Positions 49,830 to 60,868 of a DNA stretch of 64,000 nucleotides are shown one piece after another. The notes below the pieces were generated by a model. That model made no database searches, had not been told where the DNA came from, and saw only the letters and a program-made list of their open reading frames with translations. The stretch lies in NCBI RefSeq assembly GCF_001641265.1, contig NW_020167530.1, positions 1,054,001 through 1,118,000 on the forward strand, written 5' to 3'. The first letter of the stretch is position 1. The number at the start of each line of letters is the position of its first letter. Source of the stretch: Pseudogymnoascus destructans. Lineage: Eukaryota; Ascomycota; Leotiomycetes; Thelebolales; Thelebolaceae. The translations under genes were made by a program, and so were the position numbers.

Positions 49830-51239
49830 GTTGCTGCCGCGATGTGATCACAGTGGTACTTTGCCAGGATTGGGGATAGGTGGAGTGGAGATGGTACTTT
49901 GTCACATGCAGGCGGACACATACAAGTGGATGTACCATCCCCTCTTTCCCATCCACTCACAGGCCGCCTCCACGAGTCCCGCTGTCCCACGCCGGTCCCA
50001 CAACGCTCCCACAGTTTGTGATGTCGAGCGGCCCATCCCAGCCCTTCCCAGCCATGCCACCTCTCTTTTCCCAGCATCAGCCCCTGACTAGCAGGCCGTA
50101 CCCTGCTAGTGTCGTTACAGATATGCTCCTCTCTTTCCCAATCCTGTCGTGCTTTGGTGATTTCTGGTGGCGTTTCCTTCGTTTCCTGCGTTTCCTGCGT
50201 TTCCTGGCTGATTTCCTTGTACCAGTCTACCAGCGTTATTGGTGAGAAGTACGAGTCTTGTGCTCAACAGTCCGCCCAGTCGACGAGGACGAGTTACCCA
50301 GTCACGTAGTGCTATCCTCGTATACCGCCGAGGTACCTGCTCGAAAAGGGTCTCTTCCCGCCTGCGCTACAGGTATCTATGGTATCAATTCAAAGCTCAC
50401 GCTTGAGCTAAGTTAAGGGAAAAGGGCCTCACTCACAAAGGTCACTTCTGTCCGCCGTTATACCATCAAACCGTGCTACCGGCGATATTCATAGCACTGT
50501 TCGGCTTCGAAACTACTCCCAGCGTTTACTCCGTGACATGAGACTTAGCGAGGATCACAAACAGAAACCCAACCCAACGTTTCCCACTCCTCTTCGTACC
50601 CGCTCACATGCGCCCGCTGTTTCGGAGGAGGCGGCCCACCTGTTTTGTGAAATAGTCCATCCCCAAGATCCTGGGAAATAGTGCTCCTGCCGAAACAACT
50701 TTCCACGACCATCTCCAGAACCTGCATCACCTTCCTCAGTCGGTCCTCCATCCTCGCCCATCGACATCTCCCTCTGTTTCCACGACGTCGGGTAAATTGG
50801 AACAACCCTTCCCGATCCTCTGACGGATCAGCTCGTCCTCCGGTTTCTAAACGACGTTTCGCTCGAAGACAACGCCGAGTCGTGCTGCAGGTGAAGACAT
50901 CGATTGTTTCGGCCGTGTGTTCTGCTTCGCTGAATCAACTGAAAACAAGCCCTCACTCCCGCTTCAAACACTCGACTCCGAAGCCAGCCTCTTTATTGTA
51001 CACATTGATAGACGACCTGGGGATCCAATTTTTCGAACTCTCATCTCCGGGAGCAAACATTGAACTCCCTCCACCTTGAACGACCTCCCTTACTCGGATA
51101 CAGGACGACATTTTACACTGACTATCCTGCGAAGTTGCCAAATTGCCAAAGCCATGTTCCAATAGATATACACGACCCCCGATTTTATTACTTTGCGGAA
51201 TATCTCAGCTGAGATTATACACCCTCTCGTCGATATACG

Positions 51240-53426
51240 ATGTCGATGTCACTTCCCGTCCCAGCAGTCCCGCTCAGCGGCTGCTCCACTATCTACAACA
51301 ATACCCTCTACACCTATTCCGCCGACGCATTCCAAGCACTACCATTAGATAAGGGAGCCTCATGGGAGCAATTACCTGCAGGCGTCTCTGTGACCGGAGC
51401 AGTCTGCGTGCAAGCCACCTCACATAATGCGTCGTCGCCAGCGGCCCTCTACATCGTCGGAGGAAGCGCAAATGCATCGGGGACGAGTTATCAAGGCCTC
51501 CAAAGATATATTTTCCAAGATAGCACCTGGGAGTCTATCTCGCTCTCATCGGCAGTAACGCAGAACCGCCTATACCACAACGCCATCTACCTCAATGCTT
51601 CATCCTCGATATTCATATATGCTGGGAATCAAGATGGCACGAAGCAGCTTAGTTCGGAATCATTCACCATCTCGACCATAGCGCCGTATGAAGTCCGATC
51701 TTTCCCATCAATCGCCCCACCAGGAACTGAGCCCATGCTACTTACCTGGTCCGATAGCCAAGCTGCCATGCTTGGAGGAAGCGACGCCAACACGAAAGTC
51801 ATGTTGTTCAAGCAAACCACCGACCCGATGTTGGCATGGGAGGACTCTAAAATCACACTGGACGCCCCGTTGAAGAGTGACGGGACCGTGAAGACTGCCA
51901 TTGTCAACGGCGATGATAAAAGCAAAAGTCTATATACGTTCGATATGACTGTGTCACCTAATTCGGTGAACCGAATGCTATTGGTTGACCAGAATGGAAA
52001 ACCCATGACCAATGCCAAAGCCCTCAAATCACGGAGTTCCAACGAAGTTCGCGACATTGCTGAGAGAGCTACCCTCACAGCCACGGATTGGCCACCATAT
52101 AACGTATCACTTGCCCCGAAAACCACACGCACCAAATACTCAATCGCACAAGATGCGGACGATCGCATTATCATCTCCGGGGGTAACAAGGACGATGTCT
52201 TGTCCATATTCAAGGCAAGGGAGAATTCGTGGGAAAACGCGGCTGCGCTTCTATCCAAGGCACAGGTTCCGATCGGAACTCAAAACACGCCCACGTCAGT
52301 TTCCAAAGAAGCTCCAGCAGCTTCTTCAAGTGCAGCAGTAGCTGCAGAAGCTTCTTCGCAACTCAGACGCAGACTTCTGGGAATTATCATTGGCTCTGTG
52401 GGAGGATTTGTTGTGATAGTGCTGGCCATACTCTTCTGCATTAGGAGGAGGCGCAAGCAGCGCGTGTTCGCCGAAGCGGGCCACCAAAGGAGAGCGAGTG
52501 GTATCCCCGATGAGAAAGACCCGATGGAATTTGCAGACCGTGGAATGCGCTTCGACCCTACCAAACGCTACCAGGAACATGCTCCCAAGACCTCACAAGC
52601 CTCATATTCATCAATGACCATCTTGATGGGGAAGATTAGTTCGACACAGCAACCGGCTCTCGGCAGAAGAGGCGGCAGCAATAGTAGCACCGCTAGCAGC
52701 AACTTCAACAAGAACTACAAGAACACGATCAGCAAGCCCATCCCCCAGGGTAGCGCAGTACCCGAAACCTACGCACGAACCGAACGCCCACCAGTCGTCG
52801 GCGGCTCAAACGCGGGACCAACACCCCGACCCCGCGGAAGCGGCGTAAACCGCCAAGGAAGCACCCGCCGCAGCTCAGGATGGAACCGCTACTGGTCCGG
52901 CGGCAGCGCCCTTAACGTCCTCGGCTTCGGCAATAAACGCGCCACATACGGCTCCCAGTCCGACCAGGGCTCCATGTACTCCGAGACCGCGCACTCTACC
53001 CGGGGAACCCAGCAATCCGCCATGGTGCCTCCGCTGAACTTAGGGTCGCAGAAGGGACGCCTCAGCCAGGTCGCCTCGGGGAGTCCGACGATCGCGCACC
53101 AGGAGAGGAATTTACCCTTGGAGGAGGGGATGTCGGGTAAGATCGAGCGTCCGCACTCGGCTGTTAGTAGCGTGTCGAGCTATGGCGATCTGAGGGATGC
53201 ATATCCGGGGGTGGCGTCGAGTATTAATGAGGAGCATCAGACGTGGACGCCGGTGGGAGGAGAGAGGGGGTGGAATCAGGGGGAGCGCGTGGCGAGTAGC
53301 TCGTATACGGAGAGTCAGTATGGGACGCCGCGCGCGACGATGGTGGAGGGGAGGAGTGGACATCAGGGGCTGAATGAGCAGTCCACGGATATGAGTTGGT
53401 TGAATCTGGGGGACAACAGGCATTGA
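51240..53426 (+). CDS. Single-pass membrane protein with kelch-like ectodomain, conserved fungal, function unknown
   Basis: 728 residues. Residues 1-340 contain blade-like segments typical of a kelch/galactose-oxidase propeller (STIYNNTLYTYS, AALYIVGGSANASG, NAIYLNASSSIFIYAGNQDG, AAMLGGSDANTKVMLF, RIIISGGNKDDVLSIF). A Ser/Ala-rich linker follows, then a transmembrane helix at about 378-400 (LGIIIGSVGGFVVIVLAILF) with RRRRKQ directly after, so the C-terminal 320 residues (Ser/Gly/Arg-rich) should be cytoplasmic. There is no clear signal peptide at the chosen start; the first ATG after the pyrimidine leader was taken, so a missed upstream exon is possible. No catalytic residues of galactose oxidase are recognisable. 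Similar proteins are widespread in Pezizomycotina. A sensor or cell-surface role would be a guess. Confidence 0.75.
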   Translation: MSMSLPVPAVPLSGCSTIYNNTLYTYSADAFQALPLDKGASWEQLPAGVSVTGAVCVQATSHNASSPAALYIVGGSANASGTSYQGLQRYIFQDSTWESISLSSAVTQNRLYHNAIYLNASSSIFIYAGNQDGTKQLSSESFTISTIAPYEVRSFPSIAPPGTEPMLLTWSDSQAAMLGGSDANTKVMLFKQTTDPMLAWEDSKITLDAPLKSDGTVKTAIVNGDDKSKSLYTFDMTVSPNSVNRMLLVDQNGKPMTNAKALKSRSSNEVRDIAERATLTATDWPPYNVSLAPKTTRTKYSIAQDADDRIIISGGNKDDVLSIFKARENSWENAAALLSKAQVPIGTQNTPTSVSKEAPAASSSAAVAAEASSQLRRRLLGIIIGSVGGFVVIVLAILFCIRRRRKQRVFAEAGHQRRASGIPDEKDPMEFADRGMRFDPTKRYQEHAPKTSQASYSSMTILMGKISSTQQPALGRRGGSNSSTASSNFNKNYKNTISKPIPQGSAVPETYARTERPPVVGGSNAGPTPRPRGSGVNRQGSTRRSSGWNRYWSGGSALNVLGFGNKRATYGSQSDQGSMYSETAHSTRGTQQSAMVPPLNLGSQKGRLSQVASGSPTIAHQERNLPLEEGMSGKIERPHSAVSSVSSYGDLRDAYPGVASSINEEHQTWTPVGGERGWNQGERVASSSYTESQYGTPRATMVEGRSGHQGLNEQSTDMSWLNLGDNRH

Positions 53427-54419
53427 GGAGGCAGGCAGATGAATGTCTTTCACTGTCACTGTCACTCTTACCGCCCTCACCGCTGCTGCCGCCGAAATAA
53501 ATCACTCACTCACTCACTCACGCCCACACACTCTCTCTTGTCGAAACGGGTTTTTTTTGGCAAGGGGGAATAAAAAGCAACTTTAGACCGACACTTTTAC
53601 CTCACGCACACACACACACACTTTTTGAGCGCCCACATTTTTTTGTAGCATGTCGAAGCGGCGCGCGCAAGGTTTTCGATATCATAGTTTTCGGCGCATC
53701 CGTCCTTGCCTTTGCACACTCTAGCGAGCGAGCGAAATCTGAGAAAGCGGGAATCTGGATGCGGGATCACAGGGGATAATTATTCGATTTTTTTGGGGGG
53801 GAGGAGTTTGGAGTTACACCTTTTGTTTTGTGTATGGAGTTTATGATGGATATGATTTGTATGGGTATCATAGGGAGTTTTTTTAACAACTACCTGACTG
53901 GCTGATCTGACAACTGTGTTGTTCTGTTTTTTTCTTGTTACTTGGCTACGCTTTTTTTGTTTGTTTGGGCTTGCAGATACGGAGGGGGCGAATACCAGAT
54001 GCTTGGGTCCAGGGCATACCAGAATCTGTGGATGGGAGAGGGATGAGGAAGGATGGGAGAGGGGCGAATACAGTGTCGGGGGAGAAGAGAGAGAAGATGT
54101 GTGAGATGAGATGTAGGCGCTGGATAGTAGATGGAAGAGATTACTGTAGCCTACACTTACATATCTTCCTTACTACGGTGGATCCGTAATGGAGGCGGGA
54201 AGAGACATATTTCCAACAACCCAACCCAACACCAAAGTGCCTCCCTCATCGTGACTTCCCTTTGTCTGTCCTATCCTATCCCCTTCTTCCTTGTACCTCC
54301 GAAGACCTTCACCTGTACCTGCATTCCCATCTCCCCCACTATCAATCGCCTCCTCCCTCCCGCTCACTACGAAACCTCCCGCCCCGCCCGGCCCAGCCGT
54401 GCAGGGAAATAACATGCAG
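53427..54419. other. 3' flank of the kelch gene and intergenic
   Basis: Contains short CACT and CA microsatellites (about 53503-53520 and 53606-53622), GT-poor and T-run tracts, and no convincing gene. Confidence 0.6.
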
Positions 54420-55091
54420 ATGAAATGAGATGGGATGACATTTTCAACCTACTAGAATGGATGGAAGCCCACCCAGACCACCCAGCTGACAACCTAGTTA
54501 GAGGGAGGGAGATATGACCCTAGTTCGATATTAGATGTGCATGTGAACGCCCGCCAAGCAGCCTCGAGAATGCTGGACTGGGCCGCCTCGTACATAGCCT
54601 TGTCGGGGGTCTTGCCACTCACATCTAGCCACTAGGCCACTTCAGCAGCGCTCCGTTTAGGACATCACTTCTGTTACACATTAGCATCTAGATTACGGTT
54701 TGTAGTGCTTCTACTATTAATAGAAGAGTATTTATCATTATAAACTATATACACGTATATTATATCCCTTTCTATCCATCTGTACTCTAACGTGTCTGTT
54801 GTAATAGATGTAGTATTTGACTCACATCTTACATGTAGTTCTTAGAGTTTTGATTCAACACTCTCGATAGCTTTTGCGTTTGACCACTTAGCAGCATTAG
54901 CGCTTGCTAAAAGCTTAGTAGTCCTTACAATACTCTAAGCTATTTCGAGGATCACATCTTTATAAGAGGGTAGAGGGGGGTCTTTAGTGTGCTGTTTCCG
55001 CTTTTGTCTTAGTTAAGAAGCTGAAGTTAACAGCGTAGGGGACTTGGAAATATAAGAATCAGAGAGGATAGAGTCGTAGAGGATTGACTTA
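54420..55091. other. AT-rich repeat-like DNA, possible coding relic
   Basis: The first hundred bases read WDDIFNLLEWMEAHPDHPAD on the + strand before a stop, which may be a fragment of a transposon-linked protein. The rest is AT-rich, with many CTAG and TAAG motifs as in the neighbouring repeats. Confidence 0.4.
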
Positions 55092-55884
55092 GAAGGCGGA
55101 ATAGAAGACTCTATTGAGTTCAATAAATTTCGATGTGAGAACTAGGTAGTTTAAGCAGTTCGCCATGTAATAGACGCTTGGGTTTCTACTTCCTTCATCC
55201 CTTTTACTATGTCCCGAATCGATTCCTTATTAGCCTGTATATTAACGATATTAATCCACTAGTCAACTGCATTGTAGGAGGATCTTCTTCACCACTTCTT
55301 CCTTCTAGCCATAGTGAGACTTCACTCTAGCACTCTTAAATAAGACTGGTAATAACTCTTCTAACAGAGCTATAGGTTGAACCTAGTAAGTGTTCTGCCT
55401 CCTTAGTTATAAGCTGCTAAATGGATCTATCTGTAATAATGAATTATGATGCTAAAGTGGCCTACTGCTAGGGGTGTTAGTATAGGGAGTTAGGGGTGGC
55501 TGCTACTAGGGAGGCTGGCTGCTAGCTATAGAGAACACTAGTGGCTATAAGCAACGTAACAGGAATTGTTGTCTTTGGTCTATTGTAAGCCCCTTCCCCC
55601 CCCCCCCTTTCGATGTTATAATGCCATTAGCCTAGCTACTCTAAGCTAAAGCCTTTGAGATAGTAGAATCACTAGTTTCATCACTAGTTTCGGGCAATTC
55701 AAGCTAATGTTCGCTAGCAGTATCAGTTGAGAGTTTATGAGGCAGAGTTAGGTAGGCTAGGGCTGTGCTATAGGCACTTGATATTGCAAATAGGGGTTGG
55801 TAAAAGCGTTATTCATTATTATATATAACTATACAGTTGATAATATATATATAGCTTCATTTTCTAACGTTGATTTTACTTATA
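55092..55884. repeat. Dispersed repeat R, copy 2
   Basis: Matches 32338-33083 in the same orientation, with indels; a middle part (about 55440-55570) differs and looks like inserted CTAG-rich DNA. This copy keeps several CpG sites that are TpG or CpA in copy 1. Confidence 0.75.
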
Positions 55885-55938
55885 ATACTAACGTATTTAG
55901 GACCAGACTTGAGGTGGGAAAGTCAAGGACCAGCAAGG

Positions 55939-56836
55939 TGACATTCGTTGCACTCAGTTTGCTATCAAACTCAAGAGCAAACTTAGAAATCTCCTCCTCA
56001 AACCTACAAGTCACTATACATATTTTGGCTTATCACACCAACAACAAGAGCAATACTACTCAACGATTGCTACAACCCTCTATGATTCATTACACGTCAT
56101 CGCTCCTTAGTTACTGGGCTGATATTATCACATAGCATATCTCTACAACCCTCTATGATTCATTACATGACATCACTCCTTAGTTACTGGGCTAATACTA
56201 CACATGACATATCTCTATCAACTAGAGGCCTAGGAACATAAACGATAGCTCCAAAAGCTTCTACAACCCTCTATGATTCATTACACGTCATCGCTCCTTA
56301 GTTACCCACAAGATTGGTTAAGTTATGACATAATTTGTCTATAGGGGTACTCTGACCTTGGACCTCCTTTTACTTCCTATAGGCTAGGAACCTAGGAGAT
56401 GGTTCTATGGGATTCTCTTACATCGACTACAGTTACCAAGCCTGGTTAGTCATGGAAAGTCTTGGAAAATGAGAGAACTACACTCCTTTAGCATAAATAG
56501 GATTGCCCTTTCCTTAAGAAAGGGCAAGCAGACAATACAGTAAATCGACTAGCACATACTTCTACGTCTTTTCCAAGCTTCTAAGCATTGATCTTGTTAT
56601 TCTTTGTTTCTGAAAAGTCAGTGAGGTGCTAACCTCTGACTTACCCCTGAGTTCTCAGACTCAACATTTGTTACAACTTGTCTAAACCACTTCACTACAT
56701 TGTACACCTGATTGCTGCGTTGTGGAATAGTCTAAGCTACAATTTGGCTCTGTTTCCTAAGACAGTGTGTTGTCTTAGTAAAATCATCCCTTCCTTGGGT
56801 GGCTAGATTCTCACATCTGGTGCACCCACCATTACA
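55939..56836 (+). mobile_element. LTR copy (898 bp), 5' tip missing
   Basis: Same orientation and sequence family as the LTR at 27283. It lacks the first eight bases (starts TGACATTCG) and ends ...CACCATTACA. No target duplication. A purine tract (GAGGTGGGAAAG) lies 25 bp before its start, where a retroelement polypurine tract would be, but no internal genes follow upstream. Confidence 0.85.
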
Positions 56837-57135
56837 CTTTGCTAGACAGAGCCAAAGACTCTCTTAACCTCAATCCTAGCAGGGGACAGAGTAGTGTTCC
56901 ATTGCTACTACTCCTTAGTTAAGCTAAAATGCCTAAGCAAATGCTTAAACGGGCATGTAGTGCTAAAGGCAGCTAAGTAGGCTAGGTTGCCAAAGACATA
57001 GAGGGTCTTGTGACCCTCTGTTGAAGTGTATGATATCACTTGCAGCGGTAGTATAAGTCATCAAGTTGAGTTGAACAACAGTTCACTGGAATATGTGTAA
57101 TATTGTTGTTATTCTGAGTGAAGCTATCTACAGAA
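56837..57135. other. Spacer between two LTR copies
   Basis: About 300 bases with no recognisable gene; probably older repeat sequence. Confidence 0.5.
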
Positions 57136-57140
57136 CTATT

Positions 57141-58049
57141 TGTAATGGTGGGTGCACCAGATGTGAGAATCTAGCCACCCAAGGAAGGGATGATTTTACT
57201 AAGACAACACACTGTCTTAGGAAACAGAGCCAAAGGGTTGTAGCTTAGACTATTCCACAACGCAGCAATCAGGTGTGTGATGTAGTGAAGTGGTTCAGAC
57301 AAGTTGCAACAAATGTTGATTCTGGGAACTCAGGGGTAAGTCAGAGGTTAACACCTCACTGACTTTTCAGAAACAAGGAGTAACAAGATGAATGCTTGGA
57401 AGCTTGGAAAAGATGTGGAAGTATGTGATAGTCGATTTACTGTATTGTCTGCTTGCCCTTTCTTAAGGAAAGGGCAATCCTATTTATGCTAAAGGAATGT
57501 AGTTCTCTCATTTTCCAAGACTTTCCATGACTTACCAGGCTTGGTAACTGTAGTCGACGTAAGAGAATCCCATAGAACCATCTCTTAGGTTCGTAGCCTA
57601 TAGGAAGTAAAAGGAGGTCCAAGGTCAGAGTACCCCTATAGACAAATTATGTCATAACTTAACCAATCTTGTGGGTAACTAAGGAGCGATGACGTGTAAT
57701 GAATCATAGAGGGTTGTAGAAGCTTTTGGAGCTATCGTTTATGTTCCTAGGCCTCTAGTTGATAGAGATATGTCATGTGTAGTATTAGCCCAGTAACTAA
57801 GGAGTGATGTCATGTAATGAATCATAGAGGGTTGTAGAGATATGCTATGTGATAATATCAGCCCAGTAACTAAGGAGCGATGACGTGTAATGAATCATAG
57901 ATGGTTGTAGCAATCGTTGAGTAGTATTGCTCTTGTTGCTGGTGTGATAAGCCAAAATATGTATAGTGACTTGTAGGTTTGAGGAGGAGATTTCCAAGTT
58001 TGCTCTTGAGTTTGATAGCAAACTGAGTGCAACGAATGTCAGTATGACA
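57141..58049 (-). mobile_element. Solo LTR (909 bp) with 5-bp target duplication
   Basis: Begins TGTAATGGTGGG, ends GTCAGTATGACA, flanked by CTATT at 57136-57140 and 58050-58054. It has a single copy of the 16-bp unit that is expanded at 31877. Confidence 0.92.
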
Positions 58050-58189
58050 CTATTTGTGGGTGGTCCGCAACCCGATTCAGTTGGCGAGCCACACGCCCAA
58101 CCAATCAGTCTGAGCAACCTCCTCCTTCAACACCCTCTATGATCTGTTAAGAGGTTAGCACTAGTTACAAGAGGGGGGAAGGGGGGACT

Positions 58190-58620
58190 TACCTTATAGA
58201 TAGCTACGTGGTAGCTAGACTTACACTACATAGCCTAGTCATTAACTAGGCTAGTAAATGGCCCTACAAGCAAGCTAATTAAGCCATCTAGGGTATAGAT
58301 GGCTTGCTAGTTAATGCCATGAAGGCGCTTGTGCCTAGAGAACACAGCTCTCTAGGCCACATTGCCTTGTAGCTAGTAATGTAGATGGAAAGTGCCATCT
58401 ATAAAGCCCTAGACCCCCCTCTCCCTATAGACTCTCTCGACCCTAGTAGTAAACTCTGCTAGCTAATGGTATGTCAACTAGTAGTGCCACTAGAGAGTCA
58501 GCCTAAACTAGGCTGCGAGGAATAGCACTATGTCATTAAACATAGTGCTAAGCTAGGCCTTAGAAGAGTGTCTAAAGACATGACAGAGGCTGACCTAGCA
58601 GCCTAGGTAGGCCAGTCTAG
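58190..58620. repeat. CTAG-rich tract with at least eight perfect short hairpins
   Basis: Stems found: 58231-58239/58245-58253 (9 bp), 58281-58290/58296-58305 (10 bp), 58333-58341/58349-58357 (9 bp), 58382-58388/58395-58401 (7 bp), 58479-58483/58489-58493 (5 bp), 58499-58505/58509-58515 (7 bp), 58523-58533/58540-58550 (11 bp), and a TAGCTA pair near 58200. They follow one another with few unpaired bases between. No ORF spans the tract. Confidence 0.85.
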
Positions 58621-58673
58621 CACAGACAACGCAGAGAGCAGTCTCTATAGTCAGTGTTACGATTATAGCTTAC

Positions 58674-58827
58674 GGTTGTTACAGTTGTTATGGTTGTTAT
58701 GGTTGTTATGGTTGTTATGGTTGTTATGGTTGTTATGGTTGTTATGGTTGTTACGGTTGTTACGGTTGTTACGGTTGTTACGGTTGTTACAGTTGTTACG
58801 GTTGTTACGGTTGTTACGGTTGTTATG
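58674..58827 (+). repeat. GGTTGTTAT/GGTTGTTAC 9-bp tandem repeat
   Basis: About 17 units. The 5' block has TTATG joints and the 3' block mainly TTACG, so the variants are sorted along the array. Confidence 0.94.
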
Positions 58828-59049
58828 GGTGCAGCCTTAGCCGCCAAGGCTACAACCGCTAAGCCGACAACTGTATATTACGAGGAATAGCCTCACCTTC
58901 CTTCCTTCTTCTTCTTCTTCTCTCTTTAGATTCAATCTAGCTTATTATTCTCCGACTGGCTTCTTGACCTCCGTGACCATCGTAACAGTCAGTGCTAGAC
59001 GTCTCTGCTAAGTCACCTCCTTGATACAGAGCAGGGGAATCAGCTAGCG

Positions 59050-59640
59050 TAGTTCCTGTTCTGTGAACCAGAACAGGCGCTACGGATTACCTAGGGGCAG
59101 GTCCCCTAGGCAGAACGACTAGTGTTCATAAATGAACACTAGCTGGTAAACCACTCGTAGCAACCGCTACTGCTGCTGTTCAATTAGGCGGCGACGATAC
59201 ATCGTTGGTACCTAGGCTGTTGCTGCGACGAGCAACAACAGCAGGAGCACCTCCCCCTTATCCCGCCCCTCGTCCTCCTTGTGTGCTAACGCTTAGCGCC
59301 AGTCTTAGCAAGGGCTTCTGAGTGCCTCGCGACGAGGGCTTATAAGTGCCTCGTGACGAGGGCTTCTAAGTGCCTTGCAATGAGGGCTTCTAAGTGCCTC
59401 GCAATGAGGCTTTCTAAGTGCCTCGCAACGAGGGCTTGCGAGTGCCTCATTAAGGGCGGCGGCCCTGCTGATCGTCAGGGTCGACGGGCATAGTGGTGAT
59501 GGCAGGGTATAGGCGCCTTTGACTAGAAATTGCCATATATGGCAATTTCTTGGTCTAGAGAGCCTAGCGCTGATTTGGGAATAGAGGGGCAGGGGCCTTG
59601 GTTACTGTCACACGCTAAAAGTGCGACAGTAATTCATTCA
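59050..59640. repeat. Second hairpin-dense tract
   Basis: Perfect stems at 59055-59063/59069-59077 (9 bp), 59090-59097/59103-59110 (8 bp), 59119-59128/59133-59142 (10 bp), a 24-bp perfect palindrome at 59526-59549, and 59602-59609/59625-59632 (8 bp). Further imperfect ones lie near 59160-59245. The tract encloses the 24-bp tandem repeat at 59320. Confidence 0.85.
59320..59464 (+). repeat. 24-bp tandem repeat, six copies, each with a small palindrome
   Basis: Units begin AGTGCCTCG at 59320, 59345, 59369, 59393, 59417 and 59441. The centre CCTCGCGACGAGG can pair with itself. Differences among units are mostly CpG to TpG or CpA changes. Confidence 0.92.
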
Positions 59641-59649
59641 GTTGCTAAA

Positions 59650-60868
59650 TTGCTCTAATACCCAGGTGTTCGCGACAATTCATTGTTGAGTTATTTACAA
59701 TTAAGTTATCTGAAGTTGGTGGGGTAAATCCACCGCGTTACCCAGTTCCCCCCCGCATTACACCGTCACTTACGTTAATGTATTATAGTATAGACGTATT
59801 ATCGAGTTTTTTTTTGGGGGGGGGGGTGGGTTACTTACGTGGGATGGTAGAGGGAGGGAAGCCGACGGGGGGATTCGGACAGTGGGTGGTGGGTGAGTGG
59901 GTGAGTGGGTGGGAATTGCTGTAGGTTTTTAGTTAGCAGTTAGTACTACCGTTCGGTGACCCCCAAATTCCTAGACTGGCCATTTCCTAGACTGGCCATT
60001 TCCTAGACTGGCCACGGGCATTTCCTCTTATATAGACGCGGCTGCTGCACCCGATACTGCAGGTTTTGTACTGCAGGTTTTGGGATGGTTATATGGGAAT
60101 TATGGCTATACTCCTCTATATTCCTCTATACATGGACATGGACATGACTGGTAAAAACGGGAATAACGGGTTACGGGTTACTCGGAAGGAATATTCGCTC
60201 TATATTATACTCCTCTATACTCCTCTATACTTATCCTTCTCCTCTATCCCCTCTATCTCCTCTATCCCCTCTATCCCCTCTATCCCCTCTATCCCCTCTA
60301 TTCCCTCTATTCCCCAACACTAACCATCAAACATCTACAACTCATCTGAAGCCACTGGAAACAACCTGCGTCGGAACAATTAAATCCTCGAACTACACTA
60401 CTACTCATCCTAGCTAGCTAGTGGCAATGTAGCAATTGAAAGATGTGGGGGTTAGTCAAAAGTGACTTGCAGATACCCGCCCCAATATCGTCTCCAGTAT
60501 GTCACTTCTCGCTATTCCCACTATTCCCACTCTACCACTTTCAACCATAGTCTCCAGGGTGGACACCCTTAGCCCGCCGCATCTCCTCCGATCAGAGCCC
60601 TCTGTCAAAAGCTCTGCCGCATCTCCATCTCACCCGTCTCCAATACATACCGTCGCCATCCCACCGCCGCAATCCATCTTACGTCGCCGTCCCCGAGGAA
60701 AAATCGCAGCCGAGTCGACAGGCAGAGGCCGCCCATCACCACAACCGCACCGCCGCTCGATAAGGGTCTTCGCTCGCGGCGCTGCGACGGCACCACCACC
60801 ACCGCCCCCCCCCCACCTACCCCCCACGCCGAGCACCCACCCAAACCACCACACCCGACTCCACGACG
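59650..60868. other. Intergenic and 5' leader of the bHLH gene
   Basis: Contains three tandem ATTTCCTAGACTGGCC units (59966-60014) and a run of CCCCTCTAT units (about 60240-60310). An ORF at 60499-60933 overlaps the bHLH start in another frame and could act as an upstream ORF if transcription starts before it. Confidence 0.6.

Larger units (their letters stand above)
48584..51239. other. Long divergent intergenic region
   Basis: About 2.65 kb between two genes that point away from each other, so it carries both promoters. Contains a perfect 22-bp inverted repeat (48833-48886) and an 11-bp tandem repeat (49765-49829). ORFs here (for example 49410-49758) are not convincing. The last about 700 bases before 51240 are pyrimidine-rich, as in a 5' leader. 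Confidence 0.6.

Noticed and set aside
58617..58890. ORFs reading VVMVVM or TTVTTI repeats on both strands
   Set aside because: Product of the 9-bp tandem repeat at 58674-58827.
59320..59464. Possible CRISPR-like array (regular short repeats)
   Set aside because: Units are head to tail without unique spacers, and the context is eukaryotic.
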